A stretch of DNA of 64,000 nt from Pedobacter sp. Bi126 (lineage in GTDB: Bacteria > Bacteroidota > Bacteroidia > Sphingobacteriales > Sphingobacteriaceae), in contig NZ_CAKKMS010000009.1 of the NCBI RefSeq assembly GCF_918698245.1, positions 1-64,000 on the forward strand, read 5' to 3'. A program made the position numbers and the translations under genes. Below are positions 49,138 through 58,628 of the stretch, piece by piece. The notes under the pieces were generated by a model. That model made no database searches, had not been told where the DNA came from, and saw nothing but the letters and a program-made list of their open reading frames with translations. The stretch's first letter is position 1. Every line of letters begins with the position of its first letter.

Positions 49138-50481
49138 ATGAAAAGAATAACATCAGTATTGCTTTTACTTTGTTCAATCTTCACAATTGATCAAACTTAC
49201 GCACAGCAGAATTTTAAGAATTGGGCGAAGACTCCTCCAATGGGCTGGAATAGCTGGGACTGTTACGGCTCTTCAGTTACAGAAGCCGAAGTAAAAGTCA
49301 ATACAGATTACATGGCTTCCAAATTGAAATCTTTCGGATGGGAATATATCGTTGTAGATATCCGCTGGTTTGTGGAAAATGATAAAGCAGGGGGATATAA
49401 CCAAACGGATCCAAAATATGTAATTGATAAATTTGGCCGTTATCTGCCTGCTTTGAACCGGTTCCCGTCGGCAGCAGACGGACAGGGTTTTAAAAACCTG
49501 GCAAAATATATACATGCTAAGGGATTAAAATTTGGTATTCATATTATGCGCGGCATCCCTACGCTTGCCGTTAAAGAAAAGATGCCAATTAAGGGTACAA
49601 AATACACTGCCGATCAGATCTATAGCACTGCTTTGCAATGCAAATGGCTTACAGACAATTATACAGTGGATGCGACAAAACCCGGTGCCCAGGAATATTA
49701 TGATTCAATAATGGAACTTTACGCCAGTTGGGGTGTCGACTTTATTAAAATAGATGATCTTTCCCGTCCTTATCATCAGGGCGAAATTGAACTCATCAGA
49801 AAAGCAATCGATAAAACTGGTCGCCCGATTGTGCTGAGCACTTCACCAGGCGAAACGCCGATAGAAAAAGCAGAACACGTTCAACAACATGCAAATATGT
49901 GGCGAATGGTGGATGATGTATGGGATACCTGGCCACATATTACGCACCTGATTAATGTTGCCCAGCCATGGGCGCCTTATATTAAGCCCGGAACCTGGCC
50001 TGATTGCGATATGATTCCTTTGGGTAGAATTTCCATTCGCGGAGAAAGAGGCGGCGACCGTGCAAGCAGATTGACCAAAGATGAGCAGCAAGTGCTGATG
50101 ACCTTCTTCACCATATTCCGCTCACCCCTGATGTTTGGTGGTGATATGCCGAGTCTGGATCCCTTTACCACTTCGCTGCTTACCAATAAAGCTGTGCTTA
50201 AGATGCATAGAGAAAGTACGGATGTAAAATTTCTTTTTAACGATCGCAAGAAAGTTGCGGTAACATCAACGAATGCTAAAACCGGACAACATTATCTCGC
50301 CCTGTTCAATCTTTCTGATGAACCAGATCTAAAGGAAATTTCTGTAAAACACTCAGATTTAGGGATAACTAAAATAGCTAAAGTTACAGATAGCTGGACA
50401 GGGAAAATTGTTCAGAATGATGGAAAACAAATAACCGTAAATCTTAAACCTCATAGCTGCGTTTTGTATGAAATTAAGTAA
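49138..50481 (+). CDS. GH27 glycosidase (diverged branch)
   Basis: 447 residues; signal peptide ends at TYAQQ. The barrel has TPPMGWNSWDCYG, nucleophile in FIKIDD and acid/base in RMVDD, with DDLSRPYH after the nucleophile, as in the 37589 protein but without the inserted NPCBM. A short C-terminal beta domain ends in KPHSCVLYEI. Two neighbouring members of this branch with different accessory domains suggest different linkages or subsites. The stop overlaps the GH51 start by 14 bases, so both are co-translated. Confidence 0.88.
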   Translation: MKRITSVLLLLCSIFTIDQTYAQQNFKNWAKTPPMGWNSWDCYGSSVTEAEVKVNTDYMASKLKSFGWEYIVVDIRWFVENDKAGGYNQTDPKYVIDKFGRYLPALNRFPSAADGQGFKNLAKYIHAKGLKFGIHIMRGIPTLAVKEKMPIKGTKYTADQIYSTALQCKWLTDNYTVDATKPGAQEYYDSIMELYASWGVDFIKIDDLSRPYHQGEIELIRKAIDKTGRPIVLSTSPGETPIEKAEHVQQHANMWRMVDDVWDTWPHITHLINVAQPWAPYIKPGTWPDCDMIPLGRISIRGERGGDRASRLTKDEQQVLMTFFTIFRSPLMFGGDMPSLDPFTTSLLTNKAVLKMHRESTDVKFLFNDRKKVAVTSTNAKTGQHYLALFNLSDEPDLKEISVKHSDLGITKIAKVTDSWTGKIVQNDGKQITVNLKPHSCVLYEIK

Positions 50482-53041
50482 GCTATCTATAGTGCTGGTG
50501 TTTCTGCTGTTTAGCAGAAACTCATTTGCAACAGAACCAACGCAACATGCTGCAGCTGATTCTGTTTACCTGTTTTCATACGTCAATGATGGATTACGGT
50601 TTGCATGGAGTGATGACCGAAATAATTGGACACCTGTTGGAACAGGACAGGTTTATCTTCGCTCAGACTTTGGCCGCTGGGGATCAGATAAAAAAATGTT
50701 TGCTCCATATGTCATTCAGGGGCGCGGGGGAGTTTGGCAATGTGTATGGAGCTTAAATGATCGGGTAAAGCAATTTGCCCATGCCCAAACAAGAAATCTG
50801 ATTGACTGGGGGCCGCAAGGTTATCCCCTTTTTGAAAAAGGTAAGAATATCCTTCGTCCTGTGATTAGTTACCATAAAGATCTCGACATTTATCAGATTG
50901 TATACACAGATAGTGAGGGCGCCTATTTTCAGACAGAAACAAAAGACTTCAAAACCTATAGTCCGGCAAAGGAAGTACCCCTCTCTGCCTATAAAAGTAA
51001 TACCATCACCACTACCATTCAAAACAATCCGGTAAGCGGACAGTTACACCGTGTTAAATGGGCGGTGGTTGAAGCGTTGAATAAAGCTGCGGAGCTCAGG
51101 AATTTCAAGGCACGGCAAGATGCGGAGACAACCAAAGAAGATCCGGTACGTTTTGCAAACTTAACAAAGCCCGAGCTGCATATTTCGGCCGAGCCTGAAA
51201 AAGCTAAAGCCATAAGCAAGCTGTTAACAGGGATATTTTTCGAAGATATCAACTATGCAGCAGATGGCGGGCTTTATGGTGAACTGATTCAAAATCGTGA
51301 CTTCGAATACCAGCCATCAGATAAAGAAAACCATGATACAAAATGGAACAGCAATCATTCCTGGACATTCAAAGGCAAAGAAGGAGATTTTGCAATTCGA
51401 ACAGATCAGCCACTACACCCGAATAACCCACATTATGCGGCACTAAATTTAACGGTTGATGGTAGTTCATTATCGAATGCTGGTTATGACGGAATTGCAC
51501 TAAAAAAAGGAGAAAATTACCTGTTTTCCAGTTTTGTCCGGGTTGCAGAAGGAAAGAAGTCGTTTGAAGTAAGGCTCGTTAGTGAAAAATATGGCTTGCT
51601 TTCAAAGGGATTGATCAGTTGCAGTTCAAAATCCTGGAAGGAAATAAAAACAACACTTAAATCATCGGTTTCAGCGTCGGATGTTAGTTTGCAATTGTGG
51701 CCATTACAGAATGGCCGTATTGATCTCGACATGATTTCACTATTTCCCCAAAACACCTTCAAAAATCGCCGAAATGGCCTTAGAGCAGACCTCGCAGATA
51801 CAATTGCAGCGATAAAACCGCGTTTTGTGCGTTTTCCCGGTGGATGTGTGGCCCACGGAGATGGGATCCATAACATTTACAGATGGAAAAATACAATCGG
51901 AGCCTTACAGGCCCGGGTTCCCGACCGCAATTTGTGGGGCTATCACCAGAGTATGGGACTGGGATACTTTGAGTACCTCCAGTTTTGTGAAGATATTGGT
52001 GCAGCACCAGTGCCTGTTATTGCTGCTGGGGTGCCCTGCCAAAACTCAGGAGCCAATGGAGGCGGACAACAGGGCGGAATCCCGATGGCAGATATGCCTG
52101 CCTATATTCAGGATATTATTGATTTAGTTGAATACTGTAATGGAGCCACAAATACAAAATGGGGGAAGGAACGTGCAGCAGCAGGGCATCCGAAACCATT
52201 TAATTTAAAATATATCGGCATCGGCAATGAAGACCAGATAACAGACGTCTTTCGTGAGCATTTCGCCATGATCTATAAAGCACTTAAAAAAGCACATCCT
52301 GAAATAACCATTATTGGAACTGCAGGGCCATTTTTTGAAGGCACAGATTATGAGGAAGGTTGGGCTTTTGCCAACGAAATGAAGGTTGATATGATAGACG
52401 AACATTACTATCGTCCACCAGGCTGGTTTATAAACAATCAGGATTTCTATGACAAATATGACCGCAGTAAATCAAAGGTATATCTGGGAGAGTATGCGGC
52501 AAGCCTCCCAGGGGGAAATAGGACAAACCTGGAAACCGCTTTAGCTGAAGCGTTGTATCTCACTTCCCTGGAGCGCAATGGAGATGTGGTATCTATGGCC
52601 TCCTATGCACCATTGTTGGCAAAGGAAAAACATACGCAGTGGAATCCTGATCTGATCTATTTTAATAATACAGAAATTAAGCCCACCATTGGATATTACG
52701 TGCAACAGCTTTACGGTCAAAACGTAGGAGATGAATTCATTCCTGCACGGGTTGATTTTTCAGTGAAGAGAGAAGATGTAATTAAGCGGGTGGCGTACTC
52801 CATTACCCGCGACCAAAAATCAGGAAAATTATTCATCAAAATTGTAAATATGCTTCCAGTCGCAGTTAAGACTAATATTGATCTGTCCAAGTTAAGTGCT
52901 GTGAGCAAACAAGTAATTAAAAAAGAAATATCAGGTCTTCCGGGCGATTACAAAATCCAACCTATAAAAACAGCTATGGATTTTTCGAATCTTAAATCTT
53001 TCGAACTAAAACCTTATTCCTTTACCGTATTTGAATTGTAA
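50468..53041 (+). CDS. GH51 alpha-L-arabinofuranosidase with partial propeller at the N-terminus
   Basis: 857 residues. After the signal peptide, residues about 32-190 resemble part of a GH43-type five-bladed propeller (YLFSYVNDGLRFAWSDDRNNW, NLIDWGPQGYPLF). They lack visible GH43 catalytic residues and are too short for a full propeller. GH51 follows from about 238: FEDINYAADGGLYGELIQNRDFE, a carbohydrate-binding insertion (290-425), FPGGCVAHGD, acid/base E588 in GIGNED, DEHYYRPPGW and nucleophile E675 in LGEYA. It removes arabinofuranosyl side groups. The N-terminal part may bind substrate. Confidence 0.92.
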   Translation: MKLSKLSIVLVFLLFSRNSFATEPTQHAAADSVYLFSYVNDGLRFAWSDDRNNWTPVGTGQVYLRSDFGRWGSDKKMFAPYVIQGRGGVWQCVWSLNDRVKQFAHAQTRNLIDWGPQGYPLFEKGKNILRPVISYHKDLDIYQIVYTDSEGAYFQTETKDFKTYSPAKEVPLSAYKSNTITTTIQNNPVSGQLHRVKWAVVEALNKAAELRNFKARQDAETTKEDPVRFANLTKPELHISAEPEKAKAISKLLTGIFFEDINYAADGGLYGELIQNRDFEYQPSDKENHDTKWNSNHSWTFKGKEGDFAIRTDQPLHPNNPHYAALNLTVDGSSLSNAGYDGIALKKGENYLFSSFVRVAEGKKSFEVRLVSEKYGLLSKGLISCSSKSWKEIKTTLKSSVSASDVSLQLWPLQNGRIDLDMISLFPQNTFKNRRNGLRADLADTIAAIKPRFVRFPGGCVAHGDGIHNIYRWKNTIGALQARVPDRNLWGYHQSMGLGYFEYLQFCEDIGAAPVPVIAAGVPCQNSGANGGGQQGGIPMADMPAYIQDIIDLVEYCNGATNTKWGKERAAAGHPKPFNLKYIGIGNEDQITDVFREHFAMIYKALKKAHPEITIIGTAGPFFEGTDYEEGWAFANEMKVDMIDEHYYRPPGWFINNQDFYDKYDRSKSKVYLGEYAASLPGGNRTNLETALAEALYLTSLERNGDVVSMASYAPLLAKEKHTQWNPDLIYFNNTEIKPTIGYYVQQLYGQNVGDEFIPARVDFSVKREDVIKRVAYSITRDQKSGKLFIKIVNMLPVAVKTNIDLSKLSAVSKQVIKKEISGLPGDYKIQPIKTAMDFSNLKSFELKPYSFTVFEL

Positions 53042-53160
53042 AACTAAATAAAAGCACTCGTCATCCGATAGTTATTGGATGCGAGAAGGCTTTTTTAGCC
53101 GACAGCCTGTGTCGATCTTTCGCGAAAGCAATCTTACAACTGTTGATACTAGTGTGCGCT

Positions 53161-53475
53161 TTAAACCCCTATCCGCCTATCGGCACCTTTCCCTGAAAGG
53201 GAAAGGGCTAAAAAACAAATTACCGCATCCTGCTATCTGCTCCCTGCTATCCGGCATAGCAGATTTTCGCAGGAAAAAGCACGGAAATCTGTGCATTTCC
53301 CCTCATTACCCCACAGCGCAAGGCAGGATCAAGCGGGTGTGCTGGGATAAGCCAGGGTAAGAGCCTCGATGCTGCCGCAATTAAGGTTTCCGTAGGTTTT
53401 TACAAGAATTGCGCAGCAATCTTTTATACCTATAAAAAACAATACAATCACATAAAAAACGGTGCAAGCCTTGAT
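53161..53475. repeat. Direct repeat copy 1
   Basis: Begins TTAAACCCCTATCCG and ends GCAAGCCTTGATT. It contains CCTTTCCCTGAAAGGGAAAGG and GCATAGCAGATTTTCGCAGG. Compared with copy 2 it shows only scattered substitutions and one or two single-base indels. Confidence 0.85.
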
Positions 53476-53826
53476 TTATGCCTTCTTAGTTGTTGTTTCA
53501 TAGGTAGTCATGCTTTCGCTACGCTCAGGTTTGGTTACCTTTTTATCAAGAAAAAGGTAGGAGCCCCTTCGGCGGCGGTGAGCCGAGGCAAGGCCGAGCA
53601 AGGGGGAAAATCTACAATTATCATTCTGAACGCAGTGAAGAATCTTTTGGTAAAAGATCCTTAGTGCCTCAGGATGACAGAAAATTGTAGAAGCAAACGA
53701 CGGAGTGACTGCCTATCTATCGCAGATAACCCATAGTGGTAAGATTGCTTCCTCGGCTGAAAAAGCCTCATCGCAATGACGGATTTATTGTTGTAGTAGA
53801 ATCACCACCGTATTATAGCGGGCGCC

Positions 53827-54143
53827 TTAAACCCCTATCCGTCTATCGGCACCTTTCCCCTGAAAGGGAAAGGGCTAAAAAACAAATTACTGCATCCTGC
53901 TATCTGCTCCCTGCTATCCGGCATAGCAGATTTTCGCAGGAAAAAGCACGGAAATCTGTGCAGTTCCCCTCATTACCCCACAGCCCAAGGCAGGATCAAG
54001 CGGGTGTGCTTGGATAAGCCTGGGTAAGAGCCTCGATACTGCCACAATTAAGATTTCCGTAGGTTTTTACAAGAATTGCGCAGCAATCTTTTATACCTAT
54101 AAAAAACAATATGATCACATAAAAAACGATGCAAGCCTTGATT
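53827..54143. repeat. Direct repeat copy 2
   Basis: Same sequence as copy 1, offset by 666-668 bases and in the same orientation. Homology fades quickly outside the stated limits, apart from a short shared piece about 100 bases (copy 1) and 30 bases (copy 2) further on. Confidence 0.85.
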
Positions 54144-54737
54144 GTTTGTTTCTTTATCATCAAGGATAAAGAAAGAGCCCCTTCGGCGGCGGTGAGCTGA
54201 GGCAAGACTGCGCCGAGGCAAGAATAATGACCGCTTTAAGATTAGCTTCGCTGAGCACCTCGTGATTTCCGCCTGCGCGGGATCCGATAGCTATCGGATG
54301 ACGACAGTGTTATAGCTTATGCATCTGTCTGGGTTTACAATAAAAAAAGCACCCCAATCAGTGCTTACCAATTTACGGATCAGGAAAAAAATCGGATAAA
54401 AATATTTCCAATTCAAATGCTATTATTTAGCAAAAAAAGGTTTTTAGCGCTCAATATAACGCTAGTGTAACATTTCTTGCGGAAATTGAAAGATCTGATC
54501 TATTCCAAATGGTATCCTTGACCTAGTTTTGAGTCTAATAACCAATTATCCAAAAGAAGCTTATCCAGACTTCTTACTAATTATGAGAAATGCAAAAAAA
54601 GGAGTAAGGTGGCGTGCACACAAAGCTTCATTAATCACTAATACTATTGATAAGTTATGAACCGGTCAGTAGCCCAATTTTAAAGATAATGCGAAACCAA
54701 CACAACACACTTAATTAACCAAATATTATAGATAAGC

Positions 54738-55484
54738 ATGAATTTATATTCTTATTTTTTCATTGCCTGTGCATCGGCCTTTTGTTTTACAGGCAGGCCG
54801 GCTATTGCGCAGGAGACCAAAGTTGAGCCAATAATCATTAAGGCAGAACGCAATATCCTGCTCAGGAGTTTTATTGATCTTAATGGTGGTAAACGGGTTA
54901 CGCATGCCATAAGCATAGGTAGTCCGTTGCAAGTGCATTATACCTACGACGCCGACAATGGCCAATTGGTACTATTGTGGAAAGGAGGATTTCTGGATGC
55001 CACACCAATGTGGCATGATAGGGGTGATGGTTCTTCACGGCCACTCGGAAAGGCAATCCAGATCGGCGATGCAATACCCCAGATTCAGCAGTTGGAAACA
55101 CTACAAAGCGAGTTTAAAAAAGACACAGTAGGTTCGGGCTTCAAACCAAAGGGTTATACACTAGATGCATCCGGTCTGCCAGTGTTTAAATACCTTACAT
55201 ACGGATTGAGTGTTAAAGATGCAACCAGGGTCATTGATGGTGGCCAGGGCATTCGACGTGAAATTGAGCCAGATGGCAGTGCCAATGATTTATACCTGTG
55301 TCTCGCCAAAGCAAACGTCATCGAACAGAAAGATGGTAAATATGTTATTGCAGATAAAGCTTATTCCATTTCTGTTGCAGATGAAGCCGCATTGAAGCCT
55401 ATCATTAGAACCATACAGGGAACTCAGGAGCTCCTTGTTCCATTCAAAAGTAAGATCGTTTACGCTATTCTTTTTAACCAATAA
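54738..55484 (+). CDS. Secreted protein of unknown function in a haem-protein operon
   Basis: 248 residues with a signal peptide (GRPAIAQ). The mature part has ILLRSFIDLNGGKRVTHAISIGSP, then VHYTYDADNGQLVLLWKGGFLDATPMWHDRGDG and FKPKGYTLDASGLPVFKYL. Segments like these accompany propeller/cytochrome proteins in Bacteroidota and Planctomycetes, but I know of no tested function. Five bases separate it from the cytochrome gene, so it probably acts with it in the periplasm. Confidence 0.6.
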   Translation: MNLYSYFFIACASAFCFTGRPAIAQETKVEPIIIKAERNILLRSFIDLNGGKRVTHAISIGSPLQVHYTYDADNGQLVLLWKGGFLDATPMWHDRGDGSSRPLGKAIQIGDAIPQIQQLETLQSEFKKDTVGSGFKPKGYTLDASGLPVFKYLTYGLSVKDATRVIDGGQGIRREIEPDGSANDLYLCLAKANVIEQKDGKYVIADKAYSISVADEAALKPIIRTIQGTQELLVPFKSKIVYAILFNQ

Positions 55485-55488
55485 CCCG

Positions 55489-57426
55489 ATGAATATTTTT
55501 TTTAATTATAAAAACGGTATTTCGTGCCTGTTGACAATGACAGTTATATTGATGTCAATAAGCTGCTTTGCTCAGGCAGAATCGCCAAAGGAAGAAGATT
55601 ATTTTAAGATCATGAAAGTGCCCGCTCCCGAAGGAGCAATTCTCGAAGTGGGCGGACTCTGTACATTGCCTAACGGCGATTTGGGTGTTACTACCAGGAG
55701 GGGGGATGTTTTTATTGTGAAAAATCCGTCTTCATTGAAACCAACATTTCAAAAGTTTGCTTCGGGCCTTCATGAAGTACTGGGACTTGCCTATAAAAAC
55801 GGATCGTTTTATTGTGTTCAGCGAGGTGAACTTACCAAAATGACAGATACCAACAACGATGGAGTGGCCGATGATTTTGAAACCATATACGCTTGGCCAC
55901 TATCAGGAAATTACCATGAGTATAGTTTTGGCCCTAAGCTGGCTGCCGATGGATCTTTTTTTGTAACCCTAAATCTTGGATTTCCGCCAACCTGGTGGAA
56001 CCCGACAAGTATGGTTCCATGGAGGGGCTGGGCACTCCATATTTTTGAAGATGGAAGAGTAGAGCCTTGGGCTGCTGGTATGCGCTCGCCTTGCGGAATT
56101 AGTATGATTGATGATCAGCTTTTTTATACTGATAATCAAGGCGATTGGGTTGGCTCCGGAAGTATCATGCAAGTAAAAAAAGGCGCATTTATGGGGCATC
56201 CAGCCAGCTTGGTGTGGGGTAATCTGCCACAGTCTCCAATAAAATTGACCACAGAACAGTTCTTTGCTAAGAATGAGACAAAAATGATTTACGACAGTAA
56301 GGGAAACAGTGTAAAGCCAGAGAACGATGTGAATGCAAAGGTGGTAACCGAGATGGATATGAAGAAGAACTTTCCTGAACTGCAAATACCCGCGGTGTGG
56401 CTGCCTCACGGAATTTTGGGCATTTCAAATTCTGAGATCGTAAAAATTCCTCAAGGCTCCTTTGGCCCTTTCGCTGGCCAGCTTCTGGTGGGAGATCAGG
56501 GACAGAGTATGGTTAGCCGTGTGTTTATGGAAAAGATAAACGGAGAATATCAGGGGGCCGCATGGCCTTTCAGAAGTGGATTTCAGTCAGGTATCGTGCG
56601 TCTGGCTTGGGGGAAAGATGGATCATTGTTCGCCGGCGAGACCAACAGGGGATGGGGTTCGGCGGGTGAGGCCACAGAAGGGATCCAGCGACTCGTTTGG
56701 AACAACAAAATCCCTTTTGAAATGCACAGCATCAAAGCCATGCCCGATGGGTTTGAAATAGCGTTCACCAAACCTGTTGATAAGAAATACGCCTTAGATC
56801 TTGCTTCCTATTCAGTGGAAAGCTTTATTTATAAATACCATAGCGTGTATGGAAGTCCGCCGGTAAATAGCCAAAAATGCAATGTAAAGGGCGTTCGAGT
56901 TTCAGCTGATGGCCTCACTGCCCGAATTATTGTAGCCGGCCTGCGCAAAGGCTATATTCACAACATTACTTTGGATGGTATCCGATCGCAAGAACACTAC
57001 TATAGTCTGGTACATCCAACAGCATATTATACTTTAAATAATATTCCGGAAGGAAAAGCGCTTAGCCTTGCAGAAGTAAGTACCAAAAATTCGGCCTCAA
57101 CTAAAACGCTGCCTGTGGCACAAAGCAAAAAGTCTTCATCAGGTGGAAAAACATCAGTAGTGAAAATTCCAACTTATGAGCAGGTGAAAGGGCTGCTAAC
57201 TAAAAATACTTGTCTGGCCTGTCACAACTCAGATAAACGACAAGTTGGTCCCTCTTTTAAAGAGATTTCCACCAAAAAGTACACGGTTGAGGAACTAATA
57301 AGCTTGATTTATACACCTAAGCCGGAGCATTGGCCGGGTTATTCTACACCGATGCCGCCAATGACTAATGTTCCAAAAGATGAGGTAAAAAAAATTGCGA
57401 CCTGGATCAAATCATTAAATAAATAA
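55489..57426 (+). CDS. Periplasmic propeller protein with C-terminal cytochrome c domain
   Basis: ATG 55489 is preferred over the in-frame upstream start at 55435 because it follows the previous stop by four bases and opens a signal sequence (MTVILMSISCFAQ). Residues about 35-450 form a sorbosone-dehydrogenase-like beta-propeller (GGLCTLPNGDLGVTTRRGDV, YSFGPKLAADGSFF, LLVGDQGQSMVSRV). At the C-terminus C575-x-x-C-H579 (CLACH) and MPPM (distal Met) define a mono-haem cytochrome c. The likely role is an electron-accepting sugar or aldose oxidase. The DUF1080 gene follows by 33 bases. Confidence 0.8.
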   Translation: MNIFFNYKNGISCLLTMTVILMSISCFAQAESPKEEDYFKIMKVPAPEGAILEVGGLCTLPNGDLGVTTRRGDVFIVKNPSSLKPTFQKFASGLHEVLGLAYKNGSFYCVQRGELTKMTDTNNDGVADDFETIYAWPLSGNYHEYSFGPKLAADGSFFVTLNLGFPPTWWNPTSMVPWRGWALHIFEDGRVEPWAAGMRSPCGISMIDDQLFYTDNQGDWVGSGSIMQVKKGAFMGHPASLVWGNLPQSPIKLTTEQFFAKNETKMIYDSKGNSVKPENDVNAKVVTEMDMKKNFPELQIPAVWLPHGILGISNSEIVKIPQGSFGPFAGQLLVGDQGQSMVSRVFMEKINGEYQGAAWPFRSGFQSGIVRLAWGKDGSLFAGETNRGWGSAGEATEGIQRLVWNNKIPFEMHSIKAMPDGFEIAFTKPVDKKYALDLASYSVESFIYKYHSVYGSPPVNSQKCNVKGVRVSADGLTARIIVAGLRKGYIHNITLDGIRSQEHYYSLVHPTAYYTLNNIPEGKALSLAEVSTKNSASTKTLPVAQSKKSSSGGKTSVVKIPTYEQVKGLLTKNTCLACHNSDKRQVGPSFKEISTKKYTVEELISLIYTPKPEHWPGYSTPMPPMTNVPKDEVKKIATWIKSLNK

Positions 57427-57459
57427 TACATCAATAGCTAAAGAAAATCAATCAATAAT

Positions 57460-58230
57460 ATGAAACGATCAATATTAATTGTTGGGATACTCATAATAAA
57501 TGCACTGCTCGTTCAGGCACAGCAACCTGCTAAGCCAGAAGATACGGAAGTATGGACCCCGGTACCCGCAAAGGTAAGTCCGGCTAAAGTGCCTGGGGGA
57601 GCACCTTCAGATGCCATACTTCTTTTTGACGGGAAAGATCTGGATCAGTGGGTAAACTCAGGCGATACTGCTTCGGCAAAAAAATGGGCGTTATCTGATG
57701 GGATCATGACAGTAGATAAATCTGTGGGTGATCTCCAGACAAAAGAGAAGTTTATGGATTTTCAGCTTCACATTGAATACAGGATCCCAGAAAATATAAG
57801 CGGAAGTGGCCAGGGCCGAGGTAACAGCGGTATTTTTCTGGCTGCTCTTCCCTGGGGTGCTGGCGGATACGAATTGCAGGTACTGGACAATTACGACAAT
57901 AAAACCTATGTAAACGGGCAGGCCGGTAGTCTCTACAAACAATCGCCACCGATGGTAAATGCCTGTTTAAAACCTGGAGAGTGGCAAACCTATGATGTCG
58001 CCTGGACAGCTCCCCGGTTTAACGATGACGGTTCTGTAAAGTCACCGGCTGTAGCGACAGTTTTTCACAATGGGATTCTCGTTCAGAATGCGACCATACT
58101 TAAAGGAGATACACCTTATATAGGCCAGCCAACCTACAGAAAACATGGCGCCTCACCAATTAAGTTACAGAGTCATGGAGATAAAAGTGAACCGATTAGC
58201 TATCGCAATATCTGGTTAAGGAAATTGTAG
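57460..58230 (+). CDS. DUF1080 protein (3-keto-disaccharide hydrolase domain)
   Basis: 256 residues; signal peptide to LLVQAQ. The concanavalin-like domain starts with ILLFDGKDLDQWV and contains GNSGIFLAALPWGAGGYELQVLDNY, KPGEWQTYDV and the ending PISYRNIWLR, all typical of DUF1080. Members of this family have been linked to hydrolysis of 3-keto-glycosides, products of sugar 3-oxidation. Its place after an oxidoreductase-like protein fits such a pathway. Confidence 0.82.
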   Translation: MKRSILIVGILIINALLVQAQQPAKPEDTEVWTPVPAKVSPAKVPGGAPSDAILLFDGKDLDQWVNSGDTASAKKWALSDGIMTVDKSVGDLQTKEKFMDFQLHIEYRIPENISGSGQGRGNSGIFLAALPWGAGGYELQVLDNYDNKTYVNGQAGSLYKQSPPMVNACLKPGEWQTYDVAWTAPRFNDDGSVKSPAVATVFHNGILVQNATILKGDTPYIGQPTYRKHGASPIKLQSHGDKSEPISYRNIWLRKL

Positions 58231-58628
58231 CAAGTGCCCTCTGTTGATCAATTTTTAATAGAAACCAATTATATCCCTATATGAGAACAGTAAATTATCC
58301 TTTCGGCACCGTCGTCATCCCTACGTTTACGAGGTGCCAAAAACAAGAACCTGGAAGTTTGGCCGGGAAACAATCTATTCCAAAAGCAGTGGATGCTGGC
58401 TTACCCAGGCATATGTCAACCTGGCTTAAGAAATCGGTTTCAACGCCATCCGAATTCCTTGCTCCTGGGATCAATATGGCCGCCAATAATGCAGCAAAGC
58501 TTCAACATGAAGTGAAAAGAAATCAGGTTTTTGACCTAAGTTGAAATAATTTTTTCAAAAGACTGGTCGTAAAAAAGGGCCTTCGACAATTTGAGGGTCG
58601 TGAAAAAATAAATTATAATCTAACCAAA
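58231..58628. other. Gap containing a decayed GH5 copy
   Basis: The gap between DUF1080 and the BACON-GH5 gene holds the GH5 remnant (58281-58508). A hairpin-like GGGCCTTCGACAATTTGAGGGTCG stretch near 58577-58600 is weak. Nothing else is seen. Confidence 0.5.
58281..58508 (+). pseudogene. Remnant of a GH5 gene related to the one at 23305
   Basis: The first 26 codons (MRTVNYPFG...TRCQKQE) parallel the start of the 23305 protein (MRTLKYFMG...TRCQKPE). Further on the frame is lost. In another frame bases 58430-58493 read IGFNAIRIPCSWDQYGR, the GH5 strand that precedes the active site, followed by stops. The alignable DNA continues to about 58508 and then ends. It is a fragment with internal deletions and frameshifts; the short ORF through it is not a functional gene. 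Confidence 0.75.

Larger units (their letters stand above)
53042..54737. repeat. 1.7-kb repeat cluster without genes
   Basis: Two near-identical direct copies of about 315 bases lie at 53161-53475 and 53827-54143. Other pieces are REP-like arms (TCATTCTGAAC...AGGATGACAG, about 53620-53680) and the string CCCCTTCGGCGGCGGTGAGC at about 53572 and 54175. Inverted palindromes ATCCGATAGTTATTGGAT (53063-53080) and ATCCGATAGCTATCGGAT (54282-54299) sit near both edges. AAGCAC...GTGCTT at 54348-54368 is terminator-like. The 54370-54737 part is AT-rich with nothing recognisable. Short frames in the copies are repeat sequence, not genes. Confidence 0.75.

Noticed and set aside
53079..54017. Two plus-strand frames of 93 codons each
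   Set aside because: Both are translations of the 315-base repeat; the frames start in different flanks and encode nothing protein-like.
53161..54143. Possible CRISPR-like array
   Set aside because: Only two long copies; no short regular repeats, no spacers, no cas genes.
58281..58544. 87-codon ORF as a real small protein
   Set aside because: It is the decayed start of a GH5 gene; the second half is out of frame relative to the GH5 motif.
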